The notes under the pieces were generated by a model, which had not been told where the DNA came from, made no database searches, and worked only from the letters and a program-made list of their open reading frames with translations. The translations under genes and the position numbers were made by a program. Below are positions 46,989 through 56,936 of a DNA stretch of 64,000 nt, piece after piece. The stretch is from Thermoplasmata archaeon (GTDB lineage: Archaea > Thermoplasmatota > Thermoplasmata > Thermoplasmatales > GCA-001856825): the NCBI GenBank assembly GCA_021792255.1, contig JAJYUZ010000002.1, forward strand, positions 349,071-413,070, in the 5' to 3' direction. Position 1 is the first letter of the stretch. The number at the start of each line of letters is the position of its first letter.

Positions 46989-49900
46989 ATGCACATAAAG
47001 TTGCTTATGCTGGACGAAGTTCCTCAATCCTTCGACTCGCTGCAGATTGAAAAAGAAGTCTATAAGTACTGGGAAAGCGAAGAGATTATGCAGCAATCCT
47101 TCGAAATCAATAGAGGTAAGCGAAGGTTCTCTTTTGTCGAAGGTCCACCGACCGCCAACGGTCCGCCCCACATCGGGCACGCAGAGACTAGAGCCGTAAA
47201 AGATCTATTCCTGAGATACAAGACAATGAAGGGGTTCGACATTTATCCTAGAATCGCTGGGTGGGACTGCCACGGCCTTCCGGTCGAGATTGAGGTAGAA
47301 AAGAAACTTGGTATAAAGAACAAGGCAGAAATTGAAAAAATGGGAATTTCCAAATTCAATAACCTCTGCAAAGAGAGTGTCTTTGAGTACCTAAAAATAT
47401 GGGCGGAAGCGTCCAAGCGGCTGGGGTTCTGGGTAGATTATGACAAGGCTTACATAACGATGAAGGACGAGTACATTGAGAGTGAGTGGTGGGCCTTAAG
47501 AGAACTGTACAAGAAGGGATTACTCTTCAAGGACTTCAGGATATCTCCCTATTGCCCAAGATGCGGTACTACTCTCAGTGCGCACGAAGTTTCACAGGGT
47601 TACAAGGAAGTGGAGGATTTCTCCGTATATGTGAAGTTCAAGTTGCTGGATAAGGACGAATATTTCCTCGTCTGGACTACCACGCCATGGACACTGCCAG
47701 CCAACGAATATCTTGTGGTCAATCCGAATTTCAACTACTCACTGGTTGACTACCGGGGAGAAAAACTTTGGGTAGTGGAGGAAAGGGCCAAGACAGTTCT
47801 GAAGAAGTACGTAGTAATAGAGAGCAGACCGGGTTCTTCGTTCGTGGGTACGAGATATGAGCAACTCATTCCCTTTTTAAAGGTGAATACAGGACTCTAT
47901 GTGGTCTCTGGAGACTTCGTCACGAAGGAAGATGGATCAGGAATAGTCCACGCTGCCCCTGCATTTGGCGCGGACGATTATGTGGTCATGAAGAGGGAGA
48001 AAGGGGAGCTCTACGTGACAGTAGATGAAGCCGGAAAGATCGCTCTAGAATCCCCATGGAAGGGATTGGACGTCCAGACAGCAAGTGACAAGATCAATGA
48101 ATATCTAAAGGAGACTGGCAAGCTCCTCAAGATAGAGAAAGCGGCTCATTCGTATCCATTTTGCTGGAGGTGCGAAACCAGACTGATTTTTTACCCGGTA
48201 GAATCTTGGTATATTGGAGTCTCCAAAGAAAAGGATAAAGTCGTGAAATACAACAAAATGGTCAACTGGAAGCCAGACTACATAAGAGATGGAAGGTTTG
48301 GGAATTTCTTGGAAGAAGGGAAAGACTGGGCACTTTCTAGGAATAGATTCTGGGGCACCCCTCTTCCAGTATGGGTGTGCAAGAACAAACACACATTCAT
48401 TCCTGGCAGCAAGAAAGAGCTGCTCGACAATTCTACAGAAATCCCTGAGAATTTTGAACTTCATAGACCCAAGGTCGACGAGATAAAGGTCAGGTGCAAG
48501 GAATGCGGGTTGAATATGGTTAGAGAACCGTACCCAATAGACACTTGGTTCGATTCAGGTTCTGCCTTCTTTGCTCAGTTTCACTATCCGTTTGAAAATG
48601 CTGAACTGTTTAAACAAAATAATCCTGTAGACTTCATAAGCGAGGCAATGGACCAGACCCGAGGGTGGTTCTATTCGATGCACGTTATTTCATCTCTTCT
48701 CTTCGAAAGAAACGCTTACAACAATGTCGTCGTGATGGAATTTATCCTGAATTCAAGGGGAGAAAAGATGAGCAAGTCGAGGGGAGATAAGGTAGATCCA
48801 CTCGAATTGATGGATAGAATAGGTACGGATTCCCTAAGGTTATTCTTTTTGCAGGGGCCGCCGTGGAAGCCTAAGAGGTTTTCAGAAGAAGTTGCGCTGG
48901 AGTTTTCAAGGAAGCTACTGGGAACACTCTATAACTCTTATCTCCTGTTCTCCACGAATGCAAGACTGGATAACTGGAAGCCGAAGAAGGAAGCAATCTC
49001 CTCAGATCTTGACACATGGATGCTCAACAGAATCAATGAGTGCATAGCCTCCGTGACAAAGCATATGGACGAATACGATCCTCACCTTGCGCTGGATGAC
49101 ATAAAAGATCTGGTCCTAGATCTGAGCCAGTGGTATCTTAGGCTCTCGAGAGACACTTTTTGGAGCGGCGAAGTCACTGAAGGCAAGAGATCTTCGTACT
49201 ACGTCACTTACCACGCCCTTATCAGCATTTCAAAAATGCTAGCTCCATTTGCGCCCTATTTCTCTGAATACCTGTTTAGGAAGTTGACAGATGAAAAATC
49301 GGTTCATCTCTCCGGGTTTCCTGAAGCAGAAGAATTCGATCATTCGCTGATAGAGGAAATGAATTATGTAAAGGACACAGTGGAGTCTGGAAGGAGAATA
49401 AGGCAGAAGAATGGCTTGATACTAAGAAGACCGGTCAAGGAAATAGTTATAACCGATCCCAAGCACAGAGAAGTCGTCCGCAAGTACTCTCGATTAATTC
49501 AGAAAGAGTTGAATGCAAAGGAAATAGTAGTGGATGATCTGAAATCGTACATGATTCAGAGTTTTGTCCTAAACAAGAGAGCAGCAGGCAAGATATTTGG
49601 GAAGGAACTGAACAACGCTGAAAAGGAATTCGAAATGGAAGCAAAACAAGACGAACTGAAGAGAACAGGTGAGACAAGGATCTTGGGGAAGGTAATAGGA
49701 GATTTGGAAGTAAATTCCAAGGAACACCTCGATGAGAGGTATGTCTCTGACGATGTTTCCGGCAACAAGATCCTCATAAACAAGGAGTTCGACAAGAATC
49801 TGTACCTGGAGGGTCTAGCTAGAGAGATGGTTCGAAGAATCCAGAGCATGAGAAAGGATGCCAATCTCGATTACACAGACAGGATTTATCTGCACCTAGA

Positions 49901-50057
49901 GGGAGACGAGCCCCTGATGGAGGCATTCTTATCCTTCAAAAAATATATCCTCTCCAGTACCCAGGCTGAGGAGAAAACATCAGTCAACGGATCAGACAAG
50001 AACTGGGACATATCAGGGCTTGGTCTTAAGGTGAGCATAGAAAAAGCGCATAGGTAA
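46989..50057 (+). CDS. ileS: Isoleucyl-tRNA synthetase
   Basis: EGPPTANGPPHIGHAETR (HIGH), GWDCHGLPVEIEVEKKLG, NSRGEKMSKSRGD (KMSKS). Confidence 0.96.
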   Translation: MHIKLLMLDEVPQSFDSLQIEKEVYKYWESEEIMQQSFEINRGKRRFSFVEGPPTANGPPHIGHAETRAVKDLFLRYKTMKGFDIYPRIAGWDCHGLPVEIEVEKKLGIKNKAEIEKMGISKFNNLCKESVFEYLKIWAEASKRLGFWVDYDKAYITMKDEYIESEWWALRELYKKGLLFKDFRISPYCPRCGTTLSAHEVSQGYKEVEDFSVYVKFKLLDKDEYFLVWTTTPWTLPANEYLVVNPNFNYSLVDYRGEKLWVVEERAKTVLKKYVVIESRPGSSFVGTRYEQLIPFLKVNTGLYVVSGDFVTKEDGSGIVHAAPAFGADDYVVMKREKGELYVTVDEAGKIALESPWKGLDVQTASDKINEYLKETGKLLKIEKAAHSYPFCWRCETRLIFYPVESWYIGVSKEKDKVVKYNKMVNWKPDYIRDGRFGNFLEEGKDWALSRNRFWGTPLPVWVCKNKHTFIPGSKKELLDNSTEIPENFELHRPKVDEIKVRCKECGLNMVREPYPIDTWFDSGSAFFAQFHYPFENAELFKQNNPVDFISEAMDQTRGWFYSMHVISSLLFERNAYNNVVVMEFILNSRGEKMSKSRGDKVDPLELMDRIGTDSLRLFFLQGPPWKPKRFSEEVALEFSRKLLGTLYNSYLLFSTNARLDNWKPKKEAISSDLDTWMLNRINECIASVTKHMDEYDPHLALDDIKDLVLDLSQWYLRLSRDTFWSGEVTEGKRSSYYVTYHALISISKMLAPFAPYFSEYLFRKLTDEKSVHLSGFPEAEEFDHSLIEEMNYVKDTVESGRRIRQKNGLILRRPVKEIVITDPKHREVVRKYSRLIQKELNAKEIVVDDLKSYMIQSFVLNKRAAGKIFGKELNNAEKEFEMEAKQDELKRTGETRILGKVIGDLEVNSKEHLDERYVSDDVSGNKILINKEFDKNLYLEGLAREMVRRIQSMRKDANLDYTDRIYLHLEGDEPLMEAFLSFKKYILSSTQAEEKTSVNGSDKNWDISGLGLKVSIEKAHR

Positions 50058-50093
50058 ATCACTCGCTCTGAGCACGGATGGGAGTTAATGCGT

Positions 50094-50486
50094 CTAAATT
50101 AGGTGCACAAAGGGCAGCACAATTCCCACAACAGCCAGCAATAAGAGCAACACCGCGTATACAATAAAAGTCAAAATCGCCATTACGAACGCCTTTGTGA
50201 GTCCAATCTGAAAAACGATCATTAATACAAACAGAATTCCTACGAACCCCATGATGAGACCCATAGGAGGGAATAAGAAGGAGAACAGAAATAAAAAAAA
50301 CAAAAAGGTGGCCGCAGAAAAGAATGTTCCCGCTAATGCTCTAACGATTTGAGATCGCTCGTGTACGAGTATCTTTGAAGCGAGATAGAGGGGGAATGAG
50401 GTCAATATCCACAAAATAATGAACACTGCAATTGCAATTATAGCATCAAATGCCCCTGAAGGGGATATTAAGGGCCCAGGTTGCAT
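50094..50486 (-). CDS. Hypothetical membrane protein
   Basis: 130-aa ORF with about four TM segments. Confidence 0.55.
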   Translation of the reverse strand: MQPGPLISPSGAFDAIIAIAVFIILWILTSFPLYLASKILVHERSQIVRALAGTFFSAATFLFFLFLFSFLFPPMGLIMGFVGILFVLMIVFQIGLTKAFVMAILTFIVYAVLLLLLAVVGIVLPFVHLI

Positions 50487-50642
50487 TTATCAACAATATT
50501 GGATCGAATTTAATTCTTCTCGTGCAGATGAGTCATAGGAATTCAAGTGATTTTTTTGAATTAGTCAAAACTCTAACAATCTCGAATGCTCAGTCACGGC
50601 CGGTCGAGAATCAAGGAGTCAAAGATAGCTTCTATGGCTGGA

Positions 50643-51614
50643 TTATTCAGAGGGGACGACGAAAATTTCACCTTCGATTTTGACTACTTTGACTTTGTCA
50701 TTCCCTTCTGACTCGACTACTGCCCTCTCCTTGAAATCGAAGGGATCAAGAATGTAGGCAGTACCTTCCTGCCTGTAAAGCACATCGGCTTCCCTTATGT
50801 CCTCTTCTCTTTTGTATACTACGTATTCTTTTAAGTCGAGTAGTTTCTGCTTTACCCTAGATCCTGATTTGAAATCAAGCAGCGTAACTATGTCAGATTT
50901 AATAGAAATGACCAGAAAGAGATTCTTTTCAATCACCAGGACGTCAGATTTTTGGAAGTTTGGGATTCGGACTGACACGGTTATCCGGTACAGCTCACTT
51001 CCATTCTTCATCCCTACCAAGTGCGATGTTTCTTTTAAAGTTCCACCAAAGCGTTCGATCGCCTTTCTAGCTATCGTCCGAGTGTACTGTTTTTCGGAGA
51101 CGAGCAGATCGTAGCCTTCTTTAATTCTCTCCATTTTGGTAAGAAATATGTCTTTGGAAGGTGCATCTTCTAACATTTCTACCAGGTAATTCAGGATGAA
51201 ATCTAGGCGCTCTCCCTTTTCTCCTCTGAGTTGGAGAATTGCTTCGTAATAGTTACCCAGTTTCTTGGTACAAACAGGACACGTGGATAGAGAAGTCTGC
51301 AGAAAGAATTCCCCTTTCCTAAGTTCTCCGTCTTGATCAGAAATACCTTGGAATGAGATTTTTCTGTTGTACTCGTCTCCACTGACTTCGAAAGTGGGCT
51401 CACTTACATTGAACACCTTCTGAATCGTGGAATGTATAACGTCCTTTTCCTTGATCGATTTTTCTGACCAGGTTCCTGTAAACACTGCCCCACAGTGAGG
51501 GCACTTCTTGACTCTAACTGATTTGACGTAGCCCTCTGTCTTGGTTCCCTTCTTGCACTCATCGCATATGATTGTCGATCTATCGACTTCCTTTCCGCAG
51601 ACTATACACTTCGT
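50643..51614 (-). CDS. NMD3-like protein (start codon non-canonical or unresolved; annotatable GTG start at 51485)
   Basis: In-frame N-terminal zinc-finger TKCIVCGKEVDRSTIICDECKKGTKTEGYVKSVRVKKCPHCGAVFTGTW lies upstream of the GTG used in the ORF track. Confidence 0.75.
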   Translation of the reverse strand, partial: TKCIVCGKEVDRSTIICDECKKGTKTEGYVKSVRVKKCPHCGAVFTGTWSEKSIKEKDVIHSTIQKVFNVSEPTFEVSGDEYNRKISFQGISDQDGELRKGEFFLQTSLSTCPVCTKKLGNYYEAILQLRGEKGERLDFILNYLVEMLEDAPSKDIFLTKMERIKEGYDLLVSEKQYTRTIARKAIERFGGTLKETSHLVGMKNGSELYRITVSVRIPNFQKSDVLVIEKNLFLVISIKSDIVTLLDFKSGSRVKQKLLDLKEYVVYKREEDIREADVLYRQEGTAYILDPFDFKERAVVESEGNDKVKVVKIEGEIFVVPSE

Positions 51615-51640
51615 AGCGGCTTATTGTTACAAGGCTAAAA

Positions 51641-51889
51641 TTATTTTGTTCGTTCGACTGCTTTCGGAACCTCAGGCGGTGACTCAAAATATTCTCTGAA
51701 AAATACACAGTTGTCTTTCCCCTTGCAGGCCAGCAGATTGAGTTTCGAACATCCGTGGACGTCCAGGTAAACGCACTCTTTTTCCAGTGCGTTGAAATGT
51801 CCCCACACATCGCACTCTTCCTGAATGCACTTGTATCCAGGATATTTAAAATGACAAACGTCTTTCAGATCAGAGAAAACGCACCGCAC
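51641..51889 (-). CDS. Small cysteine-rich protein, 82 aa
   Basis: ORF with 9 Cys (CVF..CHF..CIQEEC..CVYL..CSKL..CKG..C). Confidence 0.55.
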   Translation of the reverse strand: MRCVFSDLKDVCHFKYPGYKCIQEECDVWGHFNALEKECVYLDVHGCSKLNLLACKGKDNCVFFREYFESPPEVPKAVERTK

Positions 51890-52021
51890 GTAAGTTGATA
51901 AATAGCTTGAATAAAAATCATGTCAGTAAATTTCTGCAACTTCCAACGACATTCAAGCAACTCACCGCAGAATAAGCCCTCAAACACCTCGAATCCTCAG
52001 GATTGTTGGTGTTTCACTGTT

Positions 52022-53308
52022 CTACGGTTTGAGTCTTCTGATAGTCCTAGGGAATGGAATTGCTTTGTTTATGTGATCCAAACCCGCAAGCCAAGTCAGA
52101 AGTCGGTCGACTCCAAGTCCGAATCCCGAGTGTGGAACGCTCCCATAACTTCTTAGGTCTACGTACCACTGATAGTCTTCGGGGTTGAGATTGTCACTCT
52201 TCATTCTGCTTATCAGCTCATCCTTGTCCCAGATTCTTTCCCCTCCTCCTATAACCTCTCCATAACCCTCTGGAGCAAGGAGATCATGGTTGAGAACGTG
52301 AGAAGGATCCTCTGGGTCCTGCCTGTGATAGAATGGTTTGAGTTGAGTCGGGAAATTGTATACGAACATAGGTTTGTCGAAATCTTCAGTTATTGCTCTC
52401 TCTTCCTTTTCTCCCAAATCTGCCATATCGCTCAGCTGCAACCCCTTCTGCCTACCAATGTCGATCACCTTTTCGTACCTGTATCGGTAAAACGGCTTTT
52501 CGATCGCCTTGACCTTATTGAGATCCCTCTTTACCACTTCCAGTTCTTCCTTATTTGAACTCAGGAGACGCTGCGCTATGAAGACGATCAGTTCCTCCTC
52601 AAGATCCATCATTTGCTGATTTTGGACCCATGCCGCTTCTGCCTCATAATGAGAGAACTCGGTGACGTGCCTTCTCGTCCTAGATTTTTCAGCCCTGAAA
52701 GAGGGAGAAATCGTGTAGACACTCTCAAGAGAAAACATGAAGGCCTCCAAGTAAAATTGAGAGGATTGGGTGAGATAGGCTTTTTCTCCGAAGTAAGGGA
52801 CCTCGAACAGCGTCGAGCCACCTTCGACCATTCCTCCGACGAACATAGGGGGGTCCACTTCGTGGTAATCTTTCTCTCTCATGAAGTCTCTGATTGAATC
52901 CAGGATTGTATCCCTCATCTTCATTATTGCAGTCATCTCTCTGCTTCTCAGCCAGAGATGCCTTATGTCGAGCAGAAATTCATCGCTCTTGTCCTTGGTT
53001 ATTGGGAAATTCTCTGCTATCTGGTATATCCTGATTTTAGTTGCGTGTATTTCATATCCAGTCACCGCCTTAGGTTCCTTCGAGCACTTTCCTTCGACTT
53101 CGATAGAACTTTCTATGGTGGCTCTCTTTGCGAGCTCAAATTCTTCGGAGGAAACTACGCCTTTCTCGACCACGACCTGAACGATGCCGGTAGAATCTCT
53201 AATGACCGTGAATATAAGTCGTCCAGATTCTCTTGATCTATAGACCCAGCCTCTGACACTGACTATAGTATCTACGCACTTATCGTTCAGGATATCGCCT
53301 ATATGCAT
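52022..53308 (-). CDS. asnS: Asparaginyl-tRNA synthetase (class II, AsnRS-like)
   Basis: Class II motifs SPSFRAEKSRTRRHVTEFSHYEAE, YLTQSSQFYLEAF, GFGLGVDRLLTWLAGLDHINKAIPFPRTIRRLKP; start set to the MHIGDIL Met. Confidence 0.88.
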   Translation of the reverse strand: MHIGDILNDKCVDTIVSVRGWVYRSRESGRLIFTVIRDSTGIVQVVVEKGVVSSEEFELAKRATIESSIEVEGKCSKEPKAVTGYEIHATKIRIYQIAENFPITKDKSDEFLLDIRHLWLRSREMTAIMKMRDTILDSIRDFMREKDYHEVDPPMFVGGMVEGGSTLFEVPYFGEKAYLTQSSQFYLEAFMFSLESVYTISPSFRAEKSRTRRHVTEFSHYEAEAAWVQNQQMMDLEEELIVFIAQRLLSSNKEELEVVKRDLNKVKAIEKPFYRYRYEKVIDIGRQKGLQLSDMADLGEKEERAITEDFDKPMFVYNFPTQLKPFYHRQDPEDPSHVLNHDLLAPEGYGEVIGGGERIWDKDELISRMKSDNLNPEDYQWYVDLRSYGSVPHSGFGLGVDRLLTWLAGLDHINKAIPFPRTIRRLKP

Positions 53309-53395
53309 ATTTTCCCTAATTTGTCTCTGTATAAATACTGTATATCCCTGATAATGACAGTACTTTGCGTGAACTATGCTCAAGTCGACCGATAG

Positions 53396-54190
53396 CTATA
53401 GGTGAGCCTGAGACACGAGCGATTCAAAAGTCTCCACGAATTTGGGCGGTGTCTTGTAATCCTTGATCTTTTCTAGAGGAATCCAAGTATACCCAGAATT
53501 CTCAAAATTCAATTTCACTTCTCTCGTTTTTGTCTCCATCAGCATAGGGGTGATTTCATAGAGAATGTCGTTGCTTCTGACATAAATCTCCCCGCCGATT
53601 AGTCTTAAAGACGCTTCTCGAATTCCACACTCTTCTAGCAGCTCCCTTTCTCCCGTCAATTTCGGGGTCTCTCTATTCTCGACGTATCCCGAAACTCCAC
53701 TGTACAAGCCAGGGAAAGACGTTGCATCTTCTGACCTCTTCAGTAAAAGGAGCTTCCCTCCATGTACCAGATACACAGTTGCCACTTTCTTTTCTTGAAC
53801 ACCAAAAATCGAAACTTCCCCCGAAGATCCGTCGATTGATATCTTATCTCCTTTCGAAAAAATATCGAGGGGTACACTATCGACCATAGGTATTTCAGAA
53901 ATTATTGCACCAGTAACAACCATCTGTTCAGCAGACTCGTTAATTAGACCCGTCGGAGCAATGTTCTTACTCTTCAGTTCGAGGAAGGTGTAGGAGCCTA
54001 CAGTAGAGCCCCTTCCCCCTTTGAAAGCCAGGATTTTACCAGTTATGCTAGTGTTTTCACAAGGTCCGGTGGTCACGAACCCCTCTCTGCTAATCTCTCC
54101 TAGTGGAGAGATAAGCTGATTGCAGACCACTACCTCAGAAGAAGCTTTTCCTGGTGACAGACCTCGACCCTTTATCAAGCTATCACCCAT
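53396..54190 (-). CDS. AcnX-type (phosphomevalonate dehydratase-like) small subunit fused to C-terminal Nudix hydrolase domain
   Basis: N-terminal DUF126/AcnX swivel motifs (LISPLGEISREGFVTTG, GGRGSTVGSYTFLEL, APTGLINESAEQMVVTGAIISEIPMVD); C-terminal complete Nudix box GYVENRETPKLTGERELLEECGI at 53621-53689. Confidence 0.85.
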   Translation of the reverse strand: MGDSLIKGRGLSPGKASSEVVVCNQLISPLGEISREGFVTTGPCENTSITGKILAFKGGRGSTVGSYTFLELKSKNIAPTGLINESAEQMVVTGAIISEIPMVDSVPLDIFSKGDKISIDGSSGEVSIFGVQEKKVATVYLVHGGKLLLLKRSEDATSFPGLYSGVSGYVENRETPKLTGERELLEECGIREASLRLIGGEIYVRSNDILYEITPMLMETKTREVKLNFENSGYTWIPLEKIKDYKTPPKFVETFESLVSQAHL

Positions 54191-55356
54191 TTCAGAAGGT
54201 CCATTATTCCCATAAATGCAACTTTCTGGTTGCCGTATCCTTTGAGTGGGAGATAGAATGTTGCCTTTCCAGAGTTAGTGCCAGTGCTGTTGTACTTGTT
54301 GCTTAATGGAGAGACGACCATACAAGTATCAGAAAATACCTTCCCCCCAAAATTCTCTATTATCCTCACTGCTTCACTCGAGTTCGCTTTCACTTCCCTC
54401 GATGTAAAAAGAAATAGGTCAGGTCCCACCTTCTTCTTTCCATTTAAAAGATGAGCTATGTAGTCCAGTTCTTCCGACGATAGGTGCGGACAACCTATTG
54501 CGATTAGTTCCGGTTCCTCTTTGGTCGAATTCTTTTCAATAGTCTCCTCTATCTCCTCTTTTCCTACGTCTATGGTTTCAGGAGAATCTGCTAGGAGTCC
54601 TGATTCTCTGGTAACTCTGTCGACGTGAAACATTGGTATGGAGGAAGTTGCCGAAAGCGCTGCTGAAAATGCCTTCAGTTCAATTCCTTTGGCTTTTTCC
54701 TGTCCCTTGACGAGCGGGATGCTCTTGTTCAGCTTTGGACCCAGGTACAGACCCAAAGCAGCAAACTTTGTGTAGTCTAGGGGTTCGCTGACATTTACTA
54801 CTACCGTCGCTTTTCTACCTTCGTCCTTGTGGAGTCCATGGTTTGGTGTTTTTCCAATAATGGCAGAAGCTAATGCCGATGGGCCGCTTTCACGATTTGT
54901 CCTTGCACCTATGAGCGAATTTACATAAATAATAGCAGAGCTCTCCGCCCAAGAAATGTGGTCGCCAAAACTAGGCTCATTGTAATAGTAGTATGGAGTG
55001 CAAGTGAAACTGTCCATTACACCCATCTTCTGATAGAGTTCAACAATCTCCATTTGCTTCTTGTGAAAATTTTCGTCGATTGTGACGGGTCCGCCATTTT
55101 CGATATCAAATCCGAGCGGGTTCAGCGAAGTGGGTACAGACACTTTATGAAACATTTTTTTAAGGAACTGTATCCCTCCCTCTCCCACATTCTTGTAGGA
55201 TACCCCCGAAATATGGGCGGACTTGATCGATATAAGTTTGTCTGCTCCACCCAGCTCCCCGAGTGAGTAGAGAAGCCTGATCGCCATACTTAAGGCTTCT
55301 CCTTGCTTTCCATCGAATATTTCCTCTTCCTCTCTAGTAAGCTGCAACCGCTTCAC
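54175..55356 (-). CDS. AcnX-type (phosphomevalonate dehydratase-like) large subunit
   Basis: AcnX catalytic-domain sequence (ISIKSAHISGVSYKNVGEGGIQFLKKM, CTPYYYYNEPSFGDHISWAESSAIIYVNSLIGARTNRE). Confidence 0.87.
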   Translation of the reverse strand: MKRLQLTREEEEIFDGKQGEALSMAIRLLYSLGELGGADKLISIKSAHISGVSYKNVGEGGIQFLKKMFHKVSVPTSLNPLGFDIENGGPVTIDENFHKKQMEIVELYQKMGVMDSFTCTPYYYYNEPSFGDHISWAESSAIIYVNSLIGARTNRESGPSALASAIIGKTPNHGLHKDEGRKATVVVNVSEPLDYTKFAALGLYLGPKLNKSIPLVKGQEKAKGIELKAFSAALSATSSIPMFHVDRVTRESGLLADSPETIDVGKEEIEETIEKNSTKEEPELIAIGCPHLSSEELDYIAHLLNGKKKVGPDLFLFTSREVKANSSEAVRIIENFGGKVFSDTCMVVSPLSNKYNSTGTNSGKATFYLPLKGYGNQKVAFMGIMDLLKWVIA

Positions 55357-55970
55357 CGTTGTGACAGTAATTCTTTAATTTTTTGTTTTGGGTCTGGAGA
55401 CAATATGATGCTCCTACCTATAATTAGGTAGTCCGCTCCGCTGTCCAGCGCCTCTTTATAGCTTCCTCCCTGAGCTCCTACTCCGGGGGAAAGTACCTTG
55501 AGTCCAGAGATGCGTTTCAGAACCTTTATCCTCTCTGGATGAGTGGCAGGAGCTACTATCCCGTCCGCTCCCTCTTCCTTGGCGATTATTGCTATCTTCT
55601 CTGATTGACCAGTAATGAAATCTGCATTTCCCGGATGAGACATTTCAGCTACGACGTATAGGCTTTCAGCTACTTTTCTGACTTCCTTCACCACGTCCCG
55701 TCCCACGAATCCTTGAACTATAATGCCAGATGCGCCGTGTGAGGTCAGAGTCTTGGCGATGCTTTTGGACACCTCAGGTATATCCGCAATCTTGATATCG
55801 ACTATAACTTCTCCAATTTTTGATACCCGATCTATGACTCCTGCACCTTCGCTGAGAATCAAAGGATACCCTACCTTGTAAGCGCTGACGTAGCCTCTTA
55901 CTTCCTCCGCTATTCTCAGTGCCCTGTCGGTTTCCTCCACATCCAGTGCTAGAATGATGTTGCTGTCCAT
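55353..55970 (-). CDS. pyrF: Orotidine 5'-phosphate decarboxylase
   Basis: IILALDVEETDRAL, VIVDIKIADIPEVSKSIAKTLTSHGASGIIVQGFVG, GAQGG, DYLIIGRSII. Confidence 0.93.
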   Translation of the reverse strand: MDSNIILALDVEETDRALRIAEEVRGYVSAYKVGYPLILSEGAGVIDRVSKIGEVIVDIKIADIPEVSKSIAKTLTSHGASGIIVQGFVGRDVVKEVRKVAESLYVVAEMSHPGNADFITGQSEKIAIIAKEEGADGIVAPATHPERIKVLKRISGLKVLSPGVGAQGGSYKEALDSGADYLIIGRSIILSPDPKQKIKELLSQR

Positions 55971-56093
55971 CTCTCACTAATGCGATCGCAAAATAAAATA
56001 TTGTTCCTTCTTCCAGAAAATTGATCTTATAAATGGAGGCGACAATGCGATAAGTATTTTAGTAGCGTTAAATGTCCGTTTGATAAAAAATAG

Positions 56094-56936
56094 ATGGTCC
56101 AAGACGGAGGATTACTGGGTGGAAGGCTTTTCCAATATTTGGACGAGCTGCTCGTGAAGCTACGCGGTACTATAATTCTCTTTATGCTGCTTTTCTTTGC
56201 GATGTTCCTCCTTGGACCGGTTACTTTCAAGTTCGACGGATTCACTCTATTTTACCTTATCCCGTCCTTCTATCACAGCTTTTCAGTTATCCTGCTTCAA
56301 CTATTGGAAAAGAGTCTTGTACCGCACAAGATGATACTCATCAACATCTCTCCCTTCGACATAGTCGTAAGCGTCGTGTATATTTCACTCGCGGTCTCGA
56401 TTTCAGTGATCATTCCGATACTCGCTTTCCAACTAATAAATTTCTCTAAGTCTGCGCTATATCCAAAAGAAAGGAAAATTGTAAGTTTCTCCATATTTCC
56501 AATAATTCTACTGTTTATTGTCGGGGTAATTTTTGCACTAAGGTTGATAATACCGATTCTCTTCAGTGTGATATTTCTATTCGCAATCGATGTGGGGGTC
56601 CTTCCAACCCTTGGGATACTGCAGTTCGTCTCGATTGTTGTACTGATCACTGCAGGAATGGGGGCAATATTCGAAACACCAGTTATCGTGTTTTCCCTAT
56701 CATACGTAGGCGCTGTGCCGCCATCACTCTGGTTCAAGAATTGGAGATACGCCATTATTGGAGCTTTTTTTATTGCGATGCTGATTTCTCCCGGAGCAAC
56801 GGGCGGTATAATGGAAGTGACAATTGCACTGACGATAATTGGTCTTTATTTTTCAGGTGCGATCCTGGCCAGATGGATTGTAAATGAGAAGACTAAGTCT
56901 GACGAAAAAGGAATAGGGACAAAGGGTGAAGAATGA
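56094..56936 (+). CDS. tatC: Twin-arginine translocase subunit TatC
   Basis: LFQYLDELLVKLRGTIILFMLLFF N-terminus, six-TM pattern, FETPVIVFSLSYVGAV. Confidence 0.85.
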   Translation: MVQDGGLLGGRLFQYLDELLVKLRGTIILFMLLFFAMFLLGPVTFKFDGFTLFYLIPSFYHSFSVILLQLLEKSLVPHKMILINISPFDIVVSVVYISLAVSISVIIPILAFQLINFSKSALYPKERKIVSFSIFPIILLFIVGVIFALRLIIPILFSVIFLFAIDVGVLPTLGILQFVSIVVLITAGMGAIFETPVIVFSLSYVGAVPPSLWFKNWRYAIIGAFFIAMLISPGATGGIMEVTIALTIIGLYFSGAILARWIVNEKTKSDEKGIGTKGEE

